Positions 45,301 to 54,679 are shown, counted from the stretch's first letter. The stretch is 64,000 bases of DNA from Ursus arctos (GCF_023065955.2 NW_026622808.1:40064475-40128474), one strand, 5' to 3'. Notes: generated by a model not told the origin, from the letters alone. Numbers and translations: made by a program.

Positions 45301-48300
45301 ACACAGAAATTGATTAACAGGATGCCTGGCCTGTAGTTAGGGTATCAATGGTAACTGTTACACGTGGCCCTCTGGACCACCATCTACCATAATTTTTTCC
45401 CTTTTACTGGTAACAGACACCACCAGCACTTACTGAGCCCTGCTACGTGCCAGGCCCAGTTCAACCACTTACATGCAGGTTTAATCACTGCCGCATCCCA
45501 GGAAGATGGGTTCCATTATTAGCCCCACTTTATAGACAGGGAAAATGAGGTACAAAGAGGTTGAGTAACTTGCTCAAAGGCATAACAGAGCCAAGATTCA
45601 AACACAAGTGGTCTGAGACAAATGTAGGTGCCTAACCCTTGTGCTAAACTCCCTTCTCTATCGTCAAAGATCAGATCTGGAACCAGAAGAGCCACTTGGG
45701 CTAAAACGAGAAGCTCAGCTCCAACTCGTATTTTCAGATGAGACGGAGGCCCAGGGTGGGTGGGGCCAGCCCAAGAGGCCTCTGTGTGAGCGAGGGCTTC
45801 CAAGGCTATTCCTCCTGGGCCTAATGAGGCTGGATTGACCATTAATTTATTTTTTTTTAATGCGAGTTTTCTTAATTATAAAAGTATATTAATGGCCAGG
45901 TGTACTGGATGGTAGATTACATGGTTGTTTGTTAACATTTTCTCTGTGCTTTTAAGGATGTTTAAAATATTTCATAAGAAAAAGGAAAGGAGGTATAACA
46001 TTCTCATTGTAGAAAACCTGGAAAATACAGAACATATATAGAAGACATCCCATTTAAATTCCTTGTAATTTTTGCTCTGAGATAGCCGTTGTCAAGCGTT
46101 TGGTTCATTGCTTTTGACTTTTAAATTTTGTTTTGTTTTGTTTTTCTTTTGACATAATTGAACTACTTGGTACATATTGTTGTATACTCTAGTTTGTGGT
46201 GTAATCTTATGCATGTACAAAAGGAATATTATATTAGAAGTTTTTAAAAATCAGAGTGCATCAGAATCACCCGGGAAAGTTATTTAGATGAAGATTATTC
46301 TCAAGGATTCCCATAGACATTCCCATTCAATAGACTGGAGGTTCTTGAATGTGCCTTTTCAACTCACTTTGGGGTGATTTTCAGGTGGGTGTGTCTACTG
46401 ATTATTCTTTGAGAAAGAATATAAATCATAAACATAATCCAATGTAATCTAAAATTATTTGAGGACATTATCTTTTAGGGTTCTTTGAAGTTATAAAATC
46501 AATCAGACTTTTTGTAAAATATTCAAATCATATAGAAGGATATAAAATAAAAAGTAAATGTTCCCCATTTCTTCATTGACCCTGTTCACAGTGGTCCTCC
46601 AATCACACCCCCCACCCCCGGCCCAGGAGTAACCACTGTTAACAGTATGGAGTGCGCCCTCCCGTTCTTTCCTCTATGGCCATGCAAACTCTTATTCACG
46701 CGTAGTGTCATGTGATCACTAAAATGGACTACTCTACCTACAGTTCTGAACCTGCTTTTTCCAATATACTGCAGCTGTCTGTCCGTGCTGGAATATTTAG
46801 CTCTAACCTATTCTATAGTGAACATGGTTTTCATGGCTACATAATATTCCAGCTTGCAGGCATATCATAACTTCACATTTGTATTCAATCTTTTCTTTAT
46901 GACAGGAGTTCTCATTTCAGCCTCTTGTCTCTTTCGTTTCTCCCTCTGTCCTGGCTCCTCATCTGTTTCCTCTATTTTGCTTTATCATATTAAAACTAGC
47001 CAGTCGAAATTTCACAGGACTGCAGCTAGTGGAGTTGGAAGACTGGGCATTGTTGGCCATGTGACCTGGTGGTCAGGACAAGTGCTGGCTCTCACGCTAG
47101 TTTCAGTTCCCTGGGCTTTTCAGGTGCCCTTGCGTTTGACCTTGAGCCCGCCGGGGGTCCAGCCCCCTCCCCGCCGCCGTCTTTACCCATTTAGTCTCTC
47201 CATCAGTGTGGGACAGATCATGTTGTTGCTGTCCTTGATTTCCATGAGGAGTATGATATCGCAGCGTTTGATGACCTGCAGAGACAGAATTCCCAGAGGT
47301 TTCAGGCAAATAACCTACAAATAATAAGATCTTTAACTGGGCACTTATTATGTTTTAAGTATAGGAATCGTGTTTTGTTAAAGTAATTAATTTCATTGCT
47401 GAAACAAGTGAGGAACTTCCTGAGGTATGTAGTATCATTGTATCTATTTTATTCTATTTTATTAAAGATTTTATTTTTAAGTAACCTCTATACCCAACGT
47501 GGAGATCGAACTCACAATCCTGAGATCAAGAGTCCAAGCTCCACCGACTGAGCCAGCCAGGTGCCCCACGGATGTCCGTTGTAAAGATGAGGAGTCTGGG
47601 TCTCCAGGGAAGTCAAGTAAACTATCCAAAATCACTCAGCTAGAAAGTGGCCGAGACAGAATGCAAATCTACTCAATCCAAATGCAGAGGCTACGATCAC
47701 ATGATCACACGTCCTCTATCTTGGCTTAGCTTGAATAATCACAATAACAGTAATAAATATTTATTAAGCTCTTAGTAAGTGAAAGGTACATGGCTGGATA
47801 TGGGTCTCCCCAGTTCACCTGGCAACAAAATTACAATAATAAAAAGGATAAAGGCTAACATTTATTGTGAGCCTACCCTGAGCCTCACCAACCCTGTGAC
47901 ATGACTATGATTATTAGCTCGCTAAACAGGGGGAGGAAACCAGGCTCAGAGTGACTGAGTGAAAAGTCTGAAGTCACACAGCCAGTAGATAGTGGAGTCA
48001 GGATTTGAATTCAGGTTCGTGTGACTGCAAAGCCCACCATGCTATTAAAATACCAGATTAAAAAATATCTACTACTTCTCTGCATCTCAGTGTCCTCGTC
48101 TATAGAGTGGAATGATGACAGTTATTCCCTCACAGGGTGGCTGGACGATTAAATGGGTCCTTAGAGCAATGCCAGCCAAATAGGAGGCACACAATAAGTT
48201 ACTATTGCTATTATTATTACTTGAACAGATCAGAGAGGAGGAGGCATGGCAACAACAACAACAAAAATTGGAAACAACCTAAGTATCCCCAAATAGGAAA

Positions 48301-51300
48301 GCATTAAATGAAAGATAGCATAGGGCATTCTATAGCATTAAAAGTCATGTTTATGGGCATCTGGGTGGTTCAGCCCGTTAAGCGTCTCTTTTTTTTTTTT
48401 TTTTTTTGAAGATTTTATTTATTTATTTATTTGACAGAGATAGAGACAGCCAGCGAGAGAGGGAACACAAGCAGGGGGAGTGGGAGAGGAAGAAGCAGGC
48501 CCATAGCAGAGGATCCTGATGTGGGGCTCGATCCCATAACGCCGGGATCACGCCCTGAGCCGAAGGCAGACGCTTAACCGCTGTGCCACCCAGGTGCCCC
48601 AAGCGTCTGACTCTTGATTTCGGCTCAGGTCATGATCTCAGGGATGGGAGAGCAAGCCCCATGTTGTGTGCCAGACAACCTGCTAGGCCTTGCTTTACGC
48701 ACAACTGTACGGCATCTGGCACGAGTGGAAGAGCGAGCAGAGGGAGGGACAGGGAGGGAGGGACAGGGAGCCATATGGGAACCGTTGAGCCAAGTTTATA
48801 AGGCACAAAGACCTTCCTTATTTAACTCTTCCTTAAGGCATCGTAAGAAAAATGGGAATACGTTTCCTAGCTAGCCCTTTAAAAAATAATTTTGTTATAG
48901 TAAATAATGTTGCTTATTGTAGAAAATTTGAAAAATACAGAAAAGACTATTAAAAAATCACCTGATGAGCTGTAAACCCACCACTCAGACACTTCTCACA
49001 CGATTTCTATACTTATACGTATTTACAAAATGACATCAAATTAACTAGCCTGTCAGTTGAAACTATAGACAATGAATCAAATGGCCTCAGATTCGCATCT
49101 TGACTCTATTGCTCACCAGCTGCGTGACCCTGAGCAAGTCACTTAAGCTCCCCGAACCTGCCAGATTGCTTGTCTGTAAATGGGGACAATGTCCTCCTCA
49201 TGGGGTTGTCATGGGGATTAAAGGATATGACGGCTATAAAACATTCAGTCCAGTCCCTGGCACGGAAAAGATACTCTGCAAACAGTGGCAATGTTTATCA
49301 CACAGTTTGGGTCTTTTTTTTTTTTTCAGCCTCACATGATGTTGTGAGCATTTTCCCCACAGTGATTAAATACTCACTTTTCAAATCTATCACTGACACA
49401 TGTTTTCCCTGCCCCAATTTCAGGCCAGGAAAAATATATCTCGCCTGATTCTATCTCCGCAGAATGAGTCTCCAAAGATGGGGCCCCCCAGAAGGCCCTC
49501 CCAGACCTGACACTCGAGATTTTCCTGACTCTGGTCACAGAGGGAGGGAGTAGAGGCAGAGCACGGCCAACAGTGAGGGTTTCCCAGCAAGCGGGGTTGT
49601 GTTGTGAGTGGGCCTGGGGAGAGGGGCAGGGACGGTCTAGAGAAGACTTATGAAGACTCTGGGGCCAAGAGCGGCCTGTGAAGCTCTCTTTTGTGCCTGT
49701 GAACAGGGGGCAGCACAGCATGGGAGGGGAAAGAGCCCAGATAGGGTCGGTTAGGCCTGGGTCCCTGCCCTGGCTCTCACACTTGCTGGTTCCATGACCC
49801 AGGACTGTGTCCTCCTCCTCTCTGAACTCCACTTGCCCATCTGCAAAAGGCAACCAGAGGGCTTGTGAGGCTGAACTTGGATGCTGCATATGAAGGGCCT
49901 GGCCCACAGTAAGCACTCCCAAAATCGTAAGTACCATGTGCTGTGGGAGACAATGCCTCCCACGTCCACCATCTTACCCCCGGTGCCCCGGAGCATCTGG
50001 CACACGGCCTACCTTCAGTGAGTGTTTGCTGGATGAACAAACTTTGCTCTTTAAGGACACAAACTGAGGAAGGGCCAGAAGCAACCTTGCCCAGGCAGGG
50101 TTTGGCATCTGGAAAACTGTCCGTGGTGCCGGCCAGCAAACCCAAGATGGAGAGGGCAGGCCTCCCTCACTCTCCAACCTCCCCGATGAAGGTCATAATG
50201 ACAACAGCATAACGACAACAGCTCGACCCCGAAGTGATCAAACCAGCATGGAAGGGTGGAAAAGGCATCCTCTCTAATAGGGTTGGGTCATGTGGCTGGA
50301 TTCGATCCTGGCTTTTCCACTTACCAGCTAGGGAACCCTGGATAAGGAACTTCTACCATCCTGAGCCTGCCTTCTCGGTTACAAAGCGGGGGCAATGCCA
50401 CCTATGCCATAATATTAAATAGGAATATAGGGGCGCCTGGGTGGCTCAGTCGGTTAAGCGTCTGCCTTTGACTCCGGTCATGATCCCGGGGTCCTGGGAT
50501 CAAGCCCCACATTGGGCTCCCCGCTCAGCAGGGAGACTGCTTCTCCCTCTGCTCCTCTCTTCTCAAGTAAATAAATAAATAAGTAAATAAGAATATAAAA
50601 TTCCTAGCCTAGAGCAGGTGCTCAGACATGAGGCCCTGTGAATATTACTGCCCTGAATGTCTGGGTTCGGGTTTCACTGGAAGTGCTCTCGGTGGCTCTG
50701 CAGTGTTTGGGATGGCCTCTGTTTACAGGATGGTTTTGCAGCCTTGGGGTTAGGTAAGGAGTCCTTGACAGAGACTTCCCATATGCTCGGTGTTCGGTGT
50801 GATGGGCTGTCTGTCAGTCGGCCCTCTAGGACGCGGCAGCTCAGGGGAGGTGCGGAGTGTAGGGCCCCAGCAGTAGAATCTCCAAGAACCAAAAGACAGC
50901 CTCTTAAGACTGTGATGACTTTTTCTGGGCAGAATAATTGAGGAAGGTGATGGGCACTTGGGAACTCACAGGTACCCAGGCTTCCTGTGCCCTTGTGCGA
51001 GGAAGCAGGGAAAATAGTTTCCTGGCACGTCAGAGCTCCCTGTTGAGCCAGGGAGTCTCAGCTCCCACAGGTCAGGCATGGCTGTTCTGGTTAAACAACC
51101 ACTGCTGGAAGGCCTTGGGTACCATCCAAAGGGCAGGGCCAACCAGGGAGAGGACCATCTAAATAAGAACAGAGCACGCAGTCCCTGCTCTAATCCATTT
51201 TGGGTATTAATACCAACAGTCACGGCTCTGTTTGTGATCACCTGCCCGGCCCCAGGCTCTCCTGCGGCCCTTCCACACCTAGAGTTCTCTCTGCCAACCG

Positions 51301-52651
51301 GCGTTACAGGTTGTGTAAGGGCACTTTCTGAAAGGCCCGGAGGCTCAGGGAGGAGAAGGGAATTCCCGAGGTTGCTCGCACACACAGCTGCCGGGCAGGA
51401 TCTGAACCCATGGCTCCTGGTGTTCCCACCTTACCGTGGTGCCCCCAGGGTTTTCTAAGGTGATAATACCCAGACAGAGTCCTGGGAAAGGTTTCAGCTC
51501 CCAGCATCACCAAAGATAAATTAACCTGTCGGGTAAAGAGAGTCCCAACTGACTCCAGAAAAACGTGAGCAGCGACTCCAGACCTTGGTCATATTACCCC
51601 AGGGAAGTTTTATCTGAGTGGAGAGAAAGATCAGAATTGGTAGGTGGGAAAAGGTTGATGGGGTGGAAGGTGGAGAAGGAGGGAGAGAGGGGGAGGAGGG
51701 AGAGAGAAAGCTAAAGAGACAGAGAAAGGAAAAAAGAAAGAATGAATGCAAAGGAAAGAAGGAAGGAAGAGAAGGGAAGGGAAGGGAAGGGAAGGGAAGG
51801 AAGGGAAGGAAGAGAAGGGAAGGGAAGGGAAGGGAAGGGAGGAGAGGAGAGGAGAGGAGAGGAGAGGAGAGGAGAGGAGAGGAGAGGAGAGGAGAGGAGA
51901 GGAGAGGGAAGGAGAGGGAAGGAGAGGAGAGGAGAGGAGAGGAAAGGAAAGGAAGCAAATCCTCTGTGCTCTATCGATGGATGAAACACCGGGCTGGGCT
52001 GGCATCCCAGCTCCCCCTCCACCCACCCACCGACCACCCACAGGAGGTCACTACGACTTTTGTTGTCCATCTCTTCATGGGGGATAATAACCCTCTGTCT
52101 TAAGAGCGATGAAACGAAATCGTGTGTTCGCAGTGCCTGGCAGGGGCATTCGGTAAATGGTAATAAAACTGTAGGAACAGCCAGCCCTTACCTGGGGCTT
52201 ACTAGGAGCAGAGCCGGTTTTAGGAGCTTTTCACGTACCAGCTCACACTTTGCCCCCCAACCTTCCTACAGGGCGGTACTGCCATAGCTCCCCAACAGCC
52301 CCCACGTTCAGGGGATGACATGAAGCCCAGAGAGGGGCTGTGGTTATTGGAATGATTGCTGTCAGGATTGTGACCCGATGCCAAGGCAGCTGCTACCTTT
52401 CCCCGTAGAGACCAACTTCGCTGAAATTTCTCGGGAGTCTCTTCGAGGCTGAAGGCGGAGAGAGGGCATGAGGGGCACCCGGCGCTCCCCCGGACAGGAA
52501 GGGGTCTCACCTTCGTGATGACATCCATGGCATTCTTGTTTTCCTTCTTGGCTTCCCCAAAGGACCTCACGTTAAAGGAGCAGAGCCTCAGGGCCAGGGC
52601 GCTGCTGATGGAAAGGAGGAGAAGCAGCTGGAAGGCCGGCGGCCGAGGCAT
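33065..52651 (-). CDS. DNASE1L3: Deoxyribonuclease 1-like 3 (DNase gamma), complete, eight exons
   Basis: This is a secreted Ca/Mg-dependent endonuclease that degrades chromatin in apoptotic microparticles and extracellular DNA. Eight exons with consensus borders join in frame to 304 residues; the human protein has 305. Residues 1-20 are a signal peptide (MPRPPAFQLLLLLSISSALA). The DNase I fold follows: CSFNVRSFGE near residue 24, active-site MEIKD (Glu59), PLHTTPE with catalytic His155, MGDFNAGCSYV (Asp189, Asn191) and SDHFPVEF with catalytic His274. It ends in a basic tail (about residues 283-304, KKKKAHRS at the end), which in the family helps digest membrane-coated and nucleosomal DNA. 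No break is seen. The promoter is TATA-like at about 52.73 kb. It runs opposite to FLNB, its known neighbour in mammals. The gene is expressed by macrophages and dendritic cells (established), which fits the IRF/ETS-like motif upstream. Confidence 0.97.
33466..33562 (-). CDS. DNASE1L3: DNASE1L3 exon 7
   Basis: The acceptor is tttctccag and the donor GGAG|GTACAG. It encodes IVLRGQEIISSFVPKSNS to YELTEEE. Confidence 0.95.
33931..34124 (-). mobile_element. Can-SINE, full length
   Basis: On + it reads TTTTTTTAAGATTTTATTTA, the GAGAGAGACCGAGAGAGGG body, then GAGCCCCCCAGGCGCCC. Flanks ggcttatttt and ggcttatctt suggest the target duplication. Confidence 0.92.
34935..35156 (+). mobile_element. Can-SINE, full length
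   Basis: The head is GGGAAGCCTGGGTGGCTCAG, with a CT-rich body and a tail of AAATAAACAAATAAATAAAA. Flanks agaaatgtacctccc and agaagtgtatctccc are the target duplication. Confidence 0.92.
35177..35282 (-). mobile_element. tRNA-Lys-type SINE, head-only form
   Basis: On - it reads a tRNA-like head (GGGGCATCTGGCTGGCTCCA, GTTCGAGCCCCACGTTGGG), then directly an A-rich tail. It lacks the CT-rich body of the longer SINEs. Confidence 0.85.
35448..35648 (-). mobile_element. Can-SINE, arctoid-type subfamily
   Basis: The body contains GACAGAGATAGAGACAGCCA and GAAGAAGCAGGCTCATAGCA and ends CTGTGCCACCCAGGCACCCC. A perfect duplication agtaaacac flanks it at 35439-35447 and 35649-35657. Confidence 0.94.
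36281..36307. repeat. (TA)n microsatellite
   Basis: About 13 TA dinucleotides directly abut the poly-T end of the SINE at 36308. Confidence 0.9.
36308..36420 (-). mobile_element. tRNA-Lys-type SINE, head-only form
   Basis: On - it reads GGGGCTCCTGGCTGGCTCAG, CAAGAGGCTCTTGATCTCGG, GTTCCAGCCCCACGTTGGC, then a poly-A tail (poly-T on +). Confidence 0.85.
36630..36890 (+). repeat. MIR-like SINE remnant
   Basis: Landmarks are CATCTGCCAGGCCTTGTATG, CTCCGTTTTATACGTGAGGA and CAGGATTTGAAACCAGGCTC. Confidence 0.65.
37056..37213 (-). CDS. DNASE1L3: DNASE1L3 exon 6: GDFNAGCSYV
   Basis: The acceptor is ctttcag and the donor ACAG|GTAGGA. It encodes NFIFMGDFNAGCSYVPKKAW to CAYD. It contains active-site Asp/Asn of the GDFN motif and the conserved Cys pair of the structural loop. 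Confidence 0.96.
37325..37675 (+). repeat. MLT1-type LTR (MaLR endogenous retroelement), solitary
   Basis: It starts TTATGGGTTAAATTGTGTAC and contains CCCTAATCCAATGTGACTGG, GTGTCCTCATAAAAAGAGAT, ACACCTTGACCTTGGACATC and TTCTGTTGTTTAAATGACCC, in the order of MaLR LTRs. It is degenerate and non-coding, in DNASE1L3 intron 5. Confidence 0.75.
37697..37894 (-). mobile_element. Can-SINE, full length
   Basis: On + it reads TTTTTAAGATTTTATTATCT, a (GA)n body and GAGCCACCCAGGCGCCCC. Flanks atttcttt and atttcttt fit a target duplication. It directly follows the MLT1 LTR. Confidence 0.92.
38642..38832 (+). mobile_element. Can-SINE, full length
   Basis: The head is GGGACGCCTGGGTGGCTCAG with CGACTCTTGG, closer to the tRNA-Lys ancestor in this segment. 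Flanks cttcataaagtt and tttcataatgtt are likely target duplications. Confidence 0.9.
39530..39850 (+). repeat. Unclassified old interspersed repeat (LTR-like)
   Basis: GGATGGACATGTGACCCAAC, CAAGGCCAATGGGACTCAAC and the 3' end GTGAACCAATAAATTGCACC recall an ancient mammalian LTR-type repeat. I cannot name the family. Confidence 0.4.
40230..40342 (-). CDS. DNASE1L3: DNASE1L3 exon 5: catalytic His155
   Basis: The acceptor is ttcctcag and the donor GGAG|GTGATG. It encodes VKDFVIVPLHTTPETSVKE and DVKRRWKAE. The His of PLHTTPE falls at residue 155, as in the human enzyme. Confidence 0.95.
40343..42902 (-). other. DNASE1L3: DNASE1L3 intron 4 with L2/MIR remnants
   Basis: It contains L2-like 3' sequence at about 41.1-41.48 kb (ending GAAATGTTTGTTGATTGAAT), another at about 42.0-42.13 kb (CCCAGAACAGAGCCTGGCAT), and a MIR piece at about 42.17-42.37 kb. 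There is no recent SINE and no exon. Confidence 0.65.
42903..43015 (-). CDS. DNASE1L3: DNASE1L3 exon 4
   Basis: The acceptor is atttctag and the donor ACCG|GTAAGA. It encodes EKLVSVKKRYLYHDYQAG, DADVFSREPFVVWFQSPY. The family motif SREPFVVWF is intact. Confidence 0.95.
43613..43702 (-). CDS. DNASE1L3: DNASE1L3 exon 3
   Basis: The acceptor is ttctctag and the donor TACAA|GTAAGT. It encodes NSRRGIMYNYVISSRLG and NTYKEQYAFLY, a core strand-loop segment of the DNase I fold. Confidence 0.95.
43870..44215 (+). repeat. MIR-like remnant interrupted by an L1 insertion
   Basis: The MIR halves are 43870-43940 (TTTACAGCCATTATCTCTTG, TGGGTAGTATTGTTACCC) and about 44150-44215 (GTGCAAAGCTGGGATTTGAG). The L1 fragment lies between them. 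Confidence 0.6.
43941..44136 (-). mobile_element. 5'-truncated carnivore L1, 3' UTR fragment
   Basis: On + it reads TTATGATATGTTAGTCACCA, TTTTGATGTAGTGTTCCATG, AACACCCAGTGCTCCATGCA, the terminal 3' region of carnivore L1. A 13-base target duplication, TTGTTACCCATTT (43928-43940) and TTGTTAGCCATTT (44137-44149), flanks it. Confidence 0.88.
45110..45360 (+). repeat. MIR-like SINE remnant
   Basis: Landmarks are AGCTCCGGCTTTGGAGTCCG, GGCTGGGTGATCTTGGGCAG, CTGTGCCTCAGTTCCCTCAG and TTGTTGTGGGAGTGAATGAA. Confidence 0.7.
45420..45660 (+). repeat. MIR-like SINE remnant
   Basis: Landmarks are ACTGAGCCCTGCTACGTGCC, AGGCCCAGTTCAACCACTTA, GCCCCACTTTATAGACAGGG and GCCAAGATTCAAACACAAGT. Confidence 0.65.
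46245..46410 (+). repeat. MER5A-like hAT remnant
   Basis: Features are GTGCATCAGAATCACCCGGG, the partial middle, then TTTTCAGGTGGGTGTG. It is diverged. Confidence 0.45.
47187..47275 (-). CDS. DNASE1L3: DNASE1L3 exon 2
   Basis: The acceptor is ctgcag|GTC and the donor ATGG|GTAAAG. It encodes VIKRCDIILLMEIKDSNN and on to MERLN. It contains the metal-binding active-site Glu of the MEIKD motif. Confidence 0.95.
47461..47567 (-). mobile_element. tRNA-Lys-type SINE, head-only form
   Basis: On - it reads GGGGCACCTGGCTGGCTCAG, TTGGACTCTTGATCTCAGGA and GTTCGATCTCCACGTTGGG, then an A/T-rich tail. Confidence 0.85.
47845..48060 (+). repeat. MIR-like SINE remnant
   Basis: Landmarks are TAACATTTATTGTGAGCCTA, AACCAGGCTCAGAGTGACTG, GTCACACAGCCAGTAGATAG and CAGGATTTGAATTCAGGTTC. 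Confidence 0.7.
48355..48780 (+). mobile_element. Older Can-SINE split by a younger Can-SINE
   Basis: The outer + strand SINE starts GGGCATCTGGGTGGTTCAGC and resumes at 48601 with AAGCGTCTGACTCTTGATTT. It is interrupted exactly within the AAGCGTCT segment. Its 3' half is degraded. Confidence 0.9.
48388..48600 (-). mobile_element. Nested younger Can-SINE
   Basis: On + it reads poly-T, GAAGATTTTATTTATTTATT, GACAGAGATAGAGACAGCCA and ends CCACCCAGGTGCCCC. The duplication AAGCGTCT (48380-48387 and 48601-48608) proves insertion into the outer SINE. Confidence 0.95.
49085..49295 (+). repeat. MIR-like SINE remnant
   Basis: Landmarks are CACCAGCTGCGTGACCCTGA, CAAGTCACTTAAGCTCCCCG and TTGTCTGTAAATGGGGACAA. 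Confidence 0.7.
50430..50590 (+). mobile_element. Can-SINE, full length
   Basis: The head is GGGGCGCCTGGGTGGCTCAG with a short CT body and an (AAAT/AAGT)n tail. Flanks ggaatata and agaatata fit a target duplication. Confidence 0.92.
51750..51955. repeat. 206-nt uninterrupted homopurine tract, (GGAAG)n and (GGAGA)n
   Basis: From 51750 to 51955 the + strand holds only A and G. It is first mostly GGAAG units, then about 13 GGAGA units at 51841-51906, then mixed. The purine bias extends more loosely back to about 51640. It lies in DNASE1L3 intron 1, so the pre-mRNA carries the C/U-only complement. Confidence 0.95.
52511..52651 (-). CDS. DNASE1L3: DNASE1L3 exon 1: signal peptide and N-terminus
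   Basis: The ATG is at 52649-52651 in the context AGGATGC. It encodes 47 residues through AMDVITK, and the donor on the - strand is AAG|GTGAGA. The leucine run LLLLLS is the hydrophobic core of the signal peptide. Confidence 0.96.
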
Positions 52652-52727
52652 CCTGGCGGGGCTCCGGCTTCGCGAGGACAGCGGCGTCTGGCGCGCGGGC
52701 TGCAGGCCACCTCCTCAGGCTCGCTGG

Positions 52728-52735
52728 CTTATAAA
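52728..52735 (-). promoter_or_regulatory. DNASE1L3: DNASE1L3 TATA-like box
   Basis: The - strand reads CTTTATAAGCC about 77 bases upstream of the ATG. This would place transcription start near 52.70 kb with a 5' UTR of about 50 bases. Confidence 0.55.
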
Positions 52736-52773
52736 GCCTGCAGATAACAGGAATTACTGGATTCCTTGTTGCT

Positions 52774-52785
52774 ACTTTCACTTCT
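52774..52785 (-). promoter_or_regulatory. DNASE1L3: IRF/ETS-like composite motif upstream of DNASE1L3
   Basis: The - strand reads AGAAGTGAAAGT, one base from the ETS-IRF composite GGAAGTGAAA(G/C)T. It lies about 40-50 bases upstream of the TATA-like box. ETS/IRF pairs (PU.1 with IRF4/IRF8) drive myeloid and dendritic-cell genes (established). Function here is inferred. Confidence 0.4.
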
Positions 52786-54168
52786 CTGAGGAACTGAAGG
52801 TCATGGGTTTCATTCCCCAAAGAAATGAAGAAAAGGGGCTCGTCTTTGAGGAGCCCCTGTGTGGGTCACCGCGTGAGGAAATCGGCCTGCGTAATTGAGG
52901 GACCGTCCCCTGCAGAGTCTCTCCTATTCCAGCCGGGAACCAGCTGTGACATCTGGCCATCAACACTGTGGTGGCATGCCATGTGGCTTTTCCTGAAAGT
53001 GACAACTCGGAAGTGGTCCACCCCGGAGGGCAGCGGGGGTGAGAGAGCCCTCTGTGGGGGGGACGGTGAGGCAGGGGTCAGTGGGAAATCCTGCCACATT
53101 TTCTGTCCTCCCTGGGATTTAGCAGCCAGCTGTCCCTGGACACACCCAGGCTCCGACTCTCTAATCGCCCTGGTGGGCGTTAATTAAGGTCAACTTGGTT
53201 TGAGTTACATAATGTTTCAGGCGGTTTTACCATTTACAGTTTCACACAGCAAATGCTAGCGATGGGTTGCCAGGGAGAGCAATTGCCAGTCTGCTGGAAT
53301 GGGTCAGTAAAACGTCCTTGGACTTGAAGGACAAAGAGCCAGTGAAAGTCGCTGGAGAGATCCACGGTTCAGCCAGCTATGATCTTAATGTTTGTGAGAC
53401 ATGGATGATCCCAAGAAAGGAAAGTGTTTCAAGAATGGTAGGATTTCAACCCAAGTGAAATGAGCTCTAGAGATGTGGGCGTGGCGATGGGACGATCGGA
53501 AATGCAAAATCCAGTCAAGTCACAAGCCCTGGTGAGATTTGCAGACTTTGGCAAGGAAAATTCTTCTGGGAAGATGGTGGGTAATGAGAATAACTGGAAG
53601 CCAGCGTGGGGATCTCTGGGCCACCCCCTCTTGACGAGATGGGCGGGAACAGGGAAAAGCACGCATATATCACTAACATACATCCAGGCAGCATCCTGGC
53701 CAAAATCTCTGGCCAAGCACGCTCAGGCATCCTAAGGAGATAACCCCAAATAGCACATGGAAGGAAATAATGGTTTCCTGAGTGTCTGGTGAGATGCAGC
53801 TCCCTGGTGTTGGCAACAGGCCTCCTGAATCTCCGGGGGAAAGGGGATGATTGTCTTCCTTGGCAAATCGGCATCTCTCAACCGGAGGAAGATTTAGAAT
53901 TGAGTGTGGTACATGCTTTTCGTGACTTTTAAGAAGGAATTTGTACATAGGCGCACTTTATGGATTAGTAACATTCGGGAGATTTTGGCCTATTTAGCCA
54001 ACAATCTCGTAACTCCATCAACTGTGCAGTTAGGGGGATCGATTTAGATTTGTGACTTTATGTTGAAACCTTTCTAAATTCATGCACATGAATGTTCTGG
54101 AACATTTATAAGAATTTTGGGTTAACAGTGTTTCATAAGTTTAATTTATTAAAATTACTTAGTCTTTA

Positions 54169-54290
54169 GGGGTTCCTGGCTGGCTCAGTCAGTAGAACAT
54201 GGGGCCCTTAATCTCAGGGTTGTGGGTTCAAGTCCCACATTGGGTGTAGACACTACTTAAAAATTTAAAAATCTTAAAAAAAAAAAAGAA
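54169..54290 (+). mobile_element. tRNA-Lys(CTT)-like SINE, head-only form
   Basis: The head GGCTCAGTCAGTAGAACATG, then CCCTTAATCTCAGGGTTG (CTT at the anticodon place) and GTGGGTTCAAGTCCCAC (B box) closely follow tRNA-Lys. An A-rich tail follows. Flanks aattacttagt and aattacctagt are the target duplication. It is a SINE, not a tRNA gene, because the acceptor stem is not closed. Confidence 0.9.
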
Positions 54291-54500
54291 TTACCTAGTA
54301 TTTTAAAAGGTGGCTTTTTTTATTAGTTCAAACAACTAAAGAAGTTTATAAGGAAATGGGGTATGTTAAATGTATAAAAGTAGTTTTAAGATGTTTGTAA
54401 ATGGGTCTATAACCCCTTAAAAGTAATTATTTAAGTTTGCTGAAGGTAGGGTTGTTTAGCCTTACCAAATAAAAATAAAGAGCACTAAGGAAATTTGACT

Positions 54501-54679
54501 TTTTAAAAATATTCATTTCTTTATTTTAGAGATAGAACAAGCAGGCGGAGGGAGATAGAGAGTCTCAAGCAGACTCCCTGCAGAGCCCAATCTGGGGCTC
54601 AATCGCAGGACCCTGAGATCATGACCTGAGCCAAAATCAGGAGTCAGACGCTTAATTGACTGCGCCACCCAGGCAACCC
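54501..54679 (-). mobile_element. Can-SINE
   Basis: On + it ends TTGACTGCGCCACCCAGGC. Duplication aaatttgactttt is seen on both sides (from 54491 and about 54685). Confidence 0.92.

Noticed and set aside
51521..52103. Several long frames over the purine tract (Lys/Arg/Glu-rich or Ser/Leu/Pro-rich)
   Set aside because: They are translations of a simple GGAAG/GGAGA repeat, which is open in most frames, and lie inside DNASE1L3 intron 1.
54169..54260. Possible tRNA-Lys gene
   Set aside because: The A and B boxes are good, but the acceptor stem does not pair, and an A-rich tail plus target-site duplication show it is a SINE.
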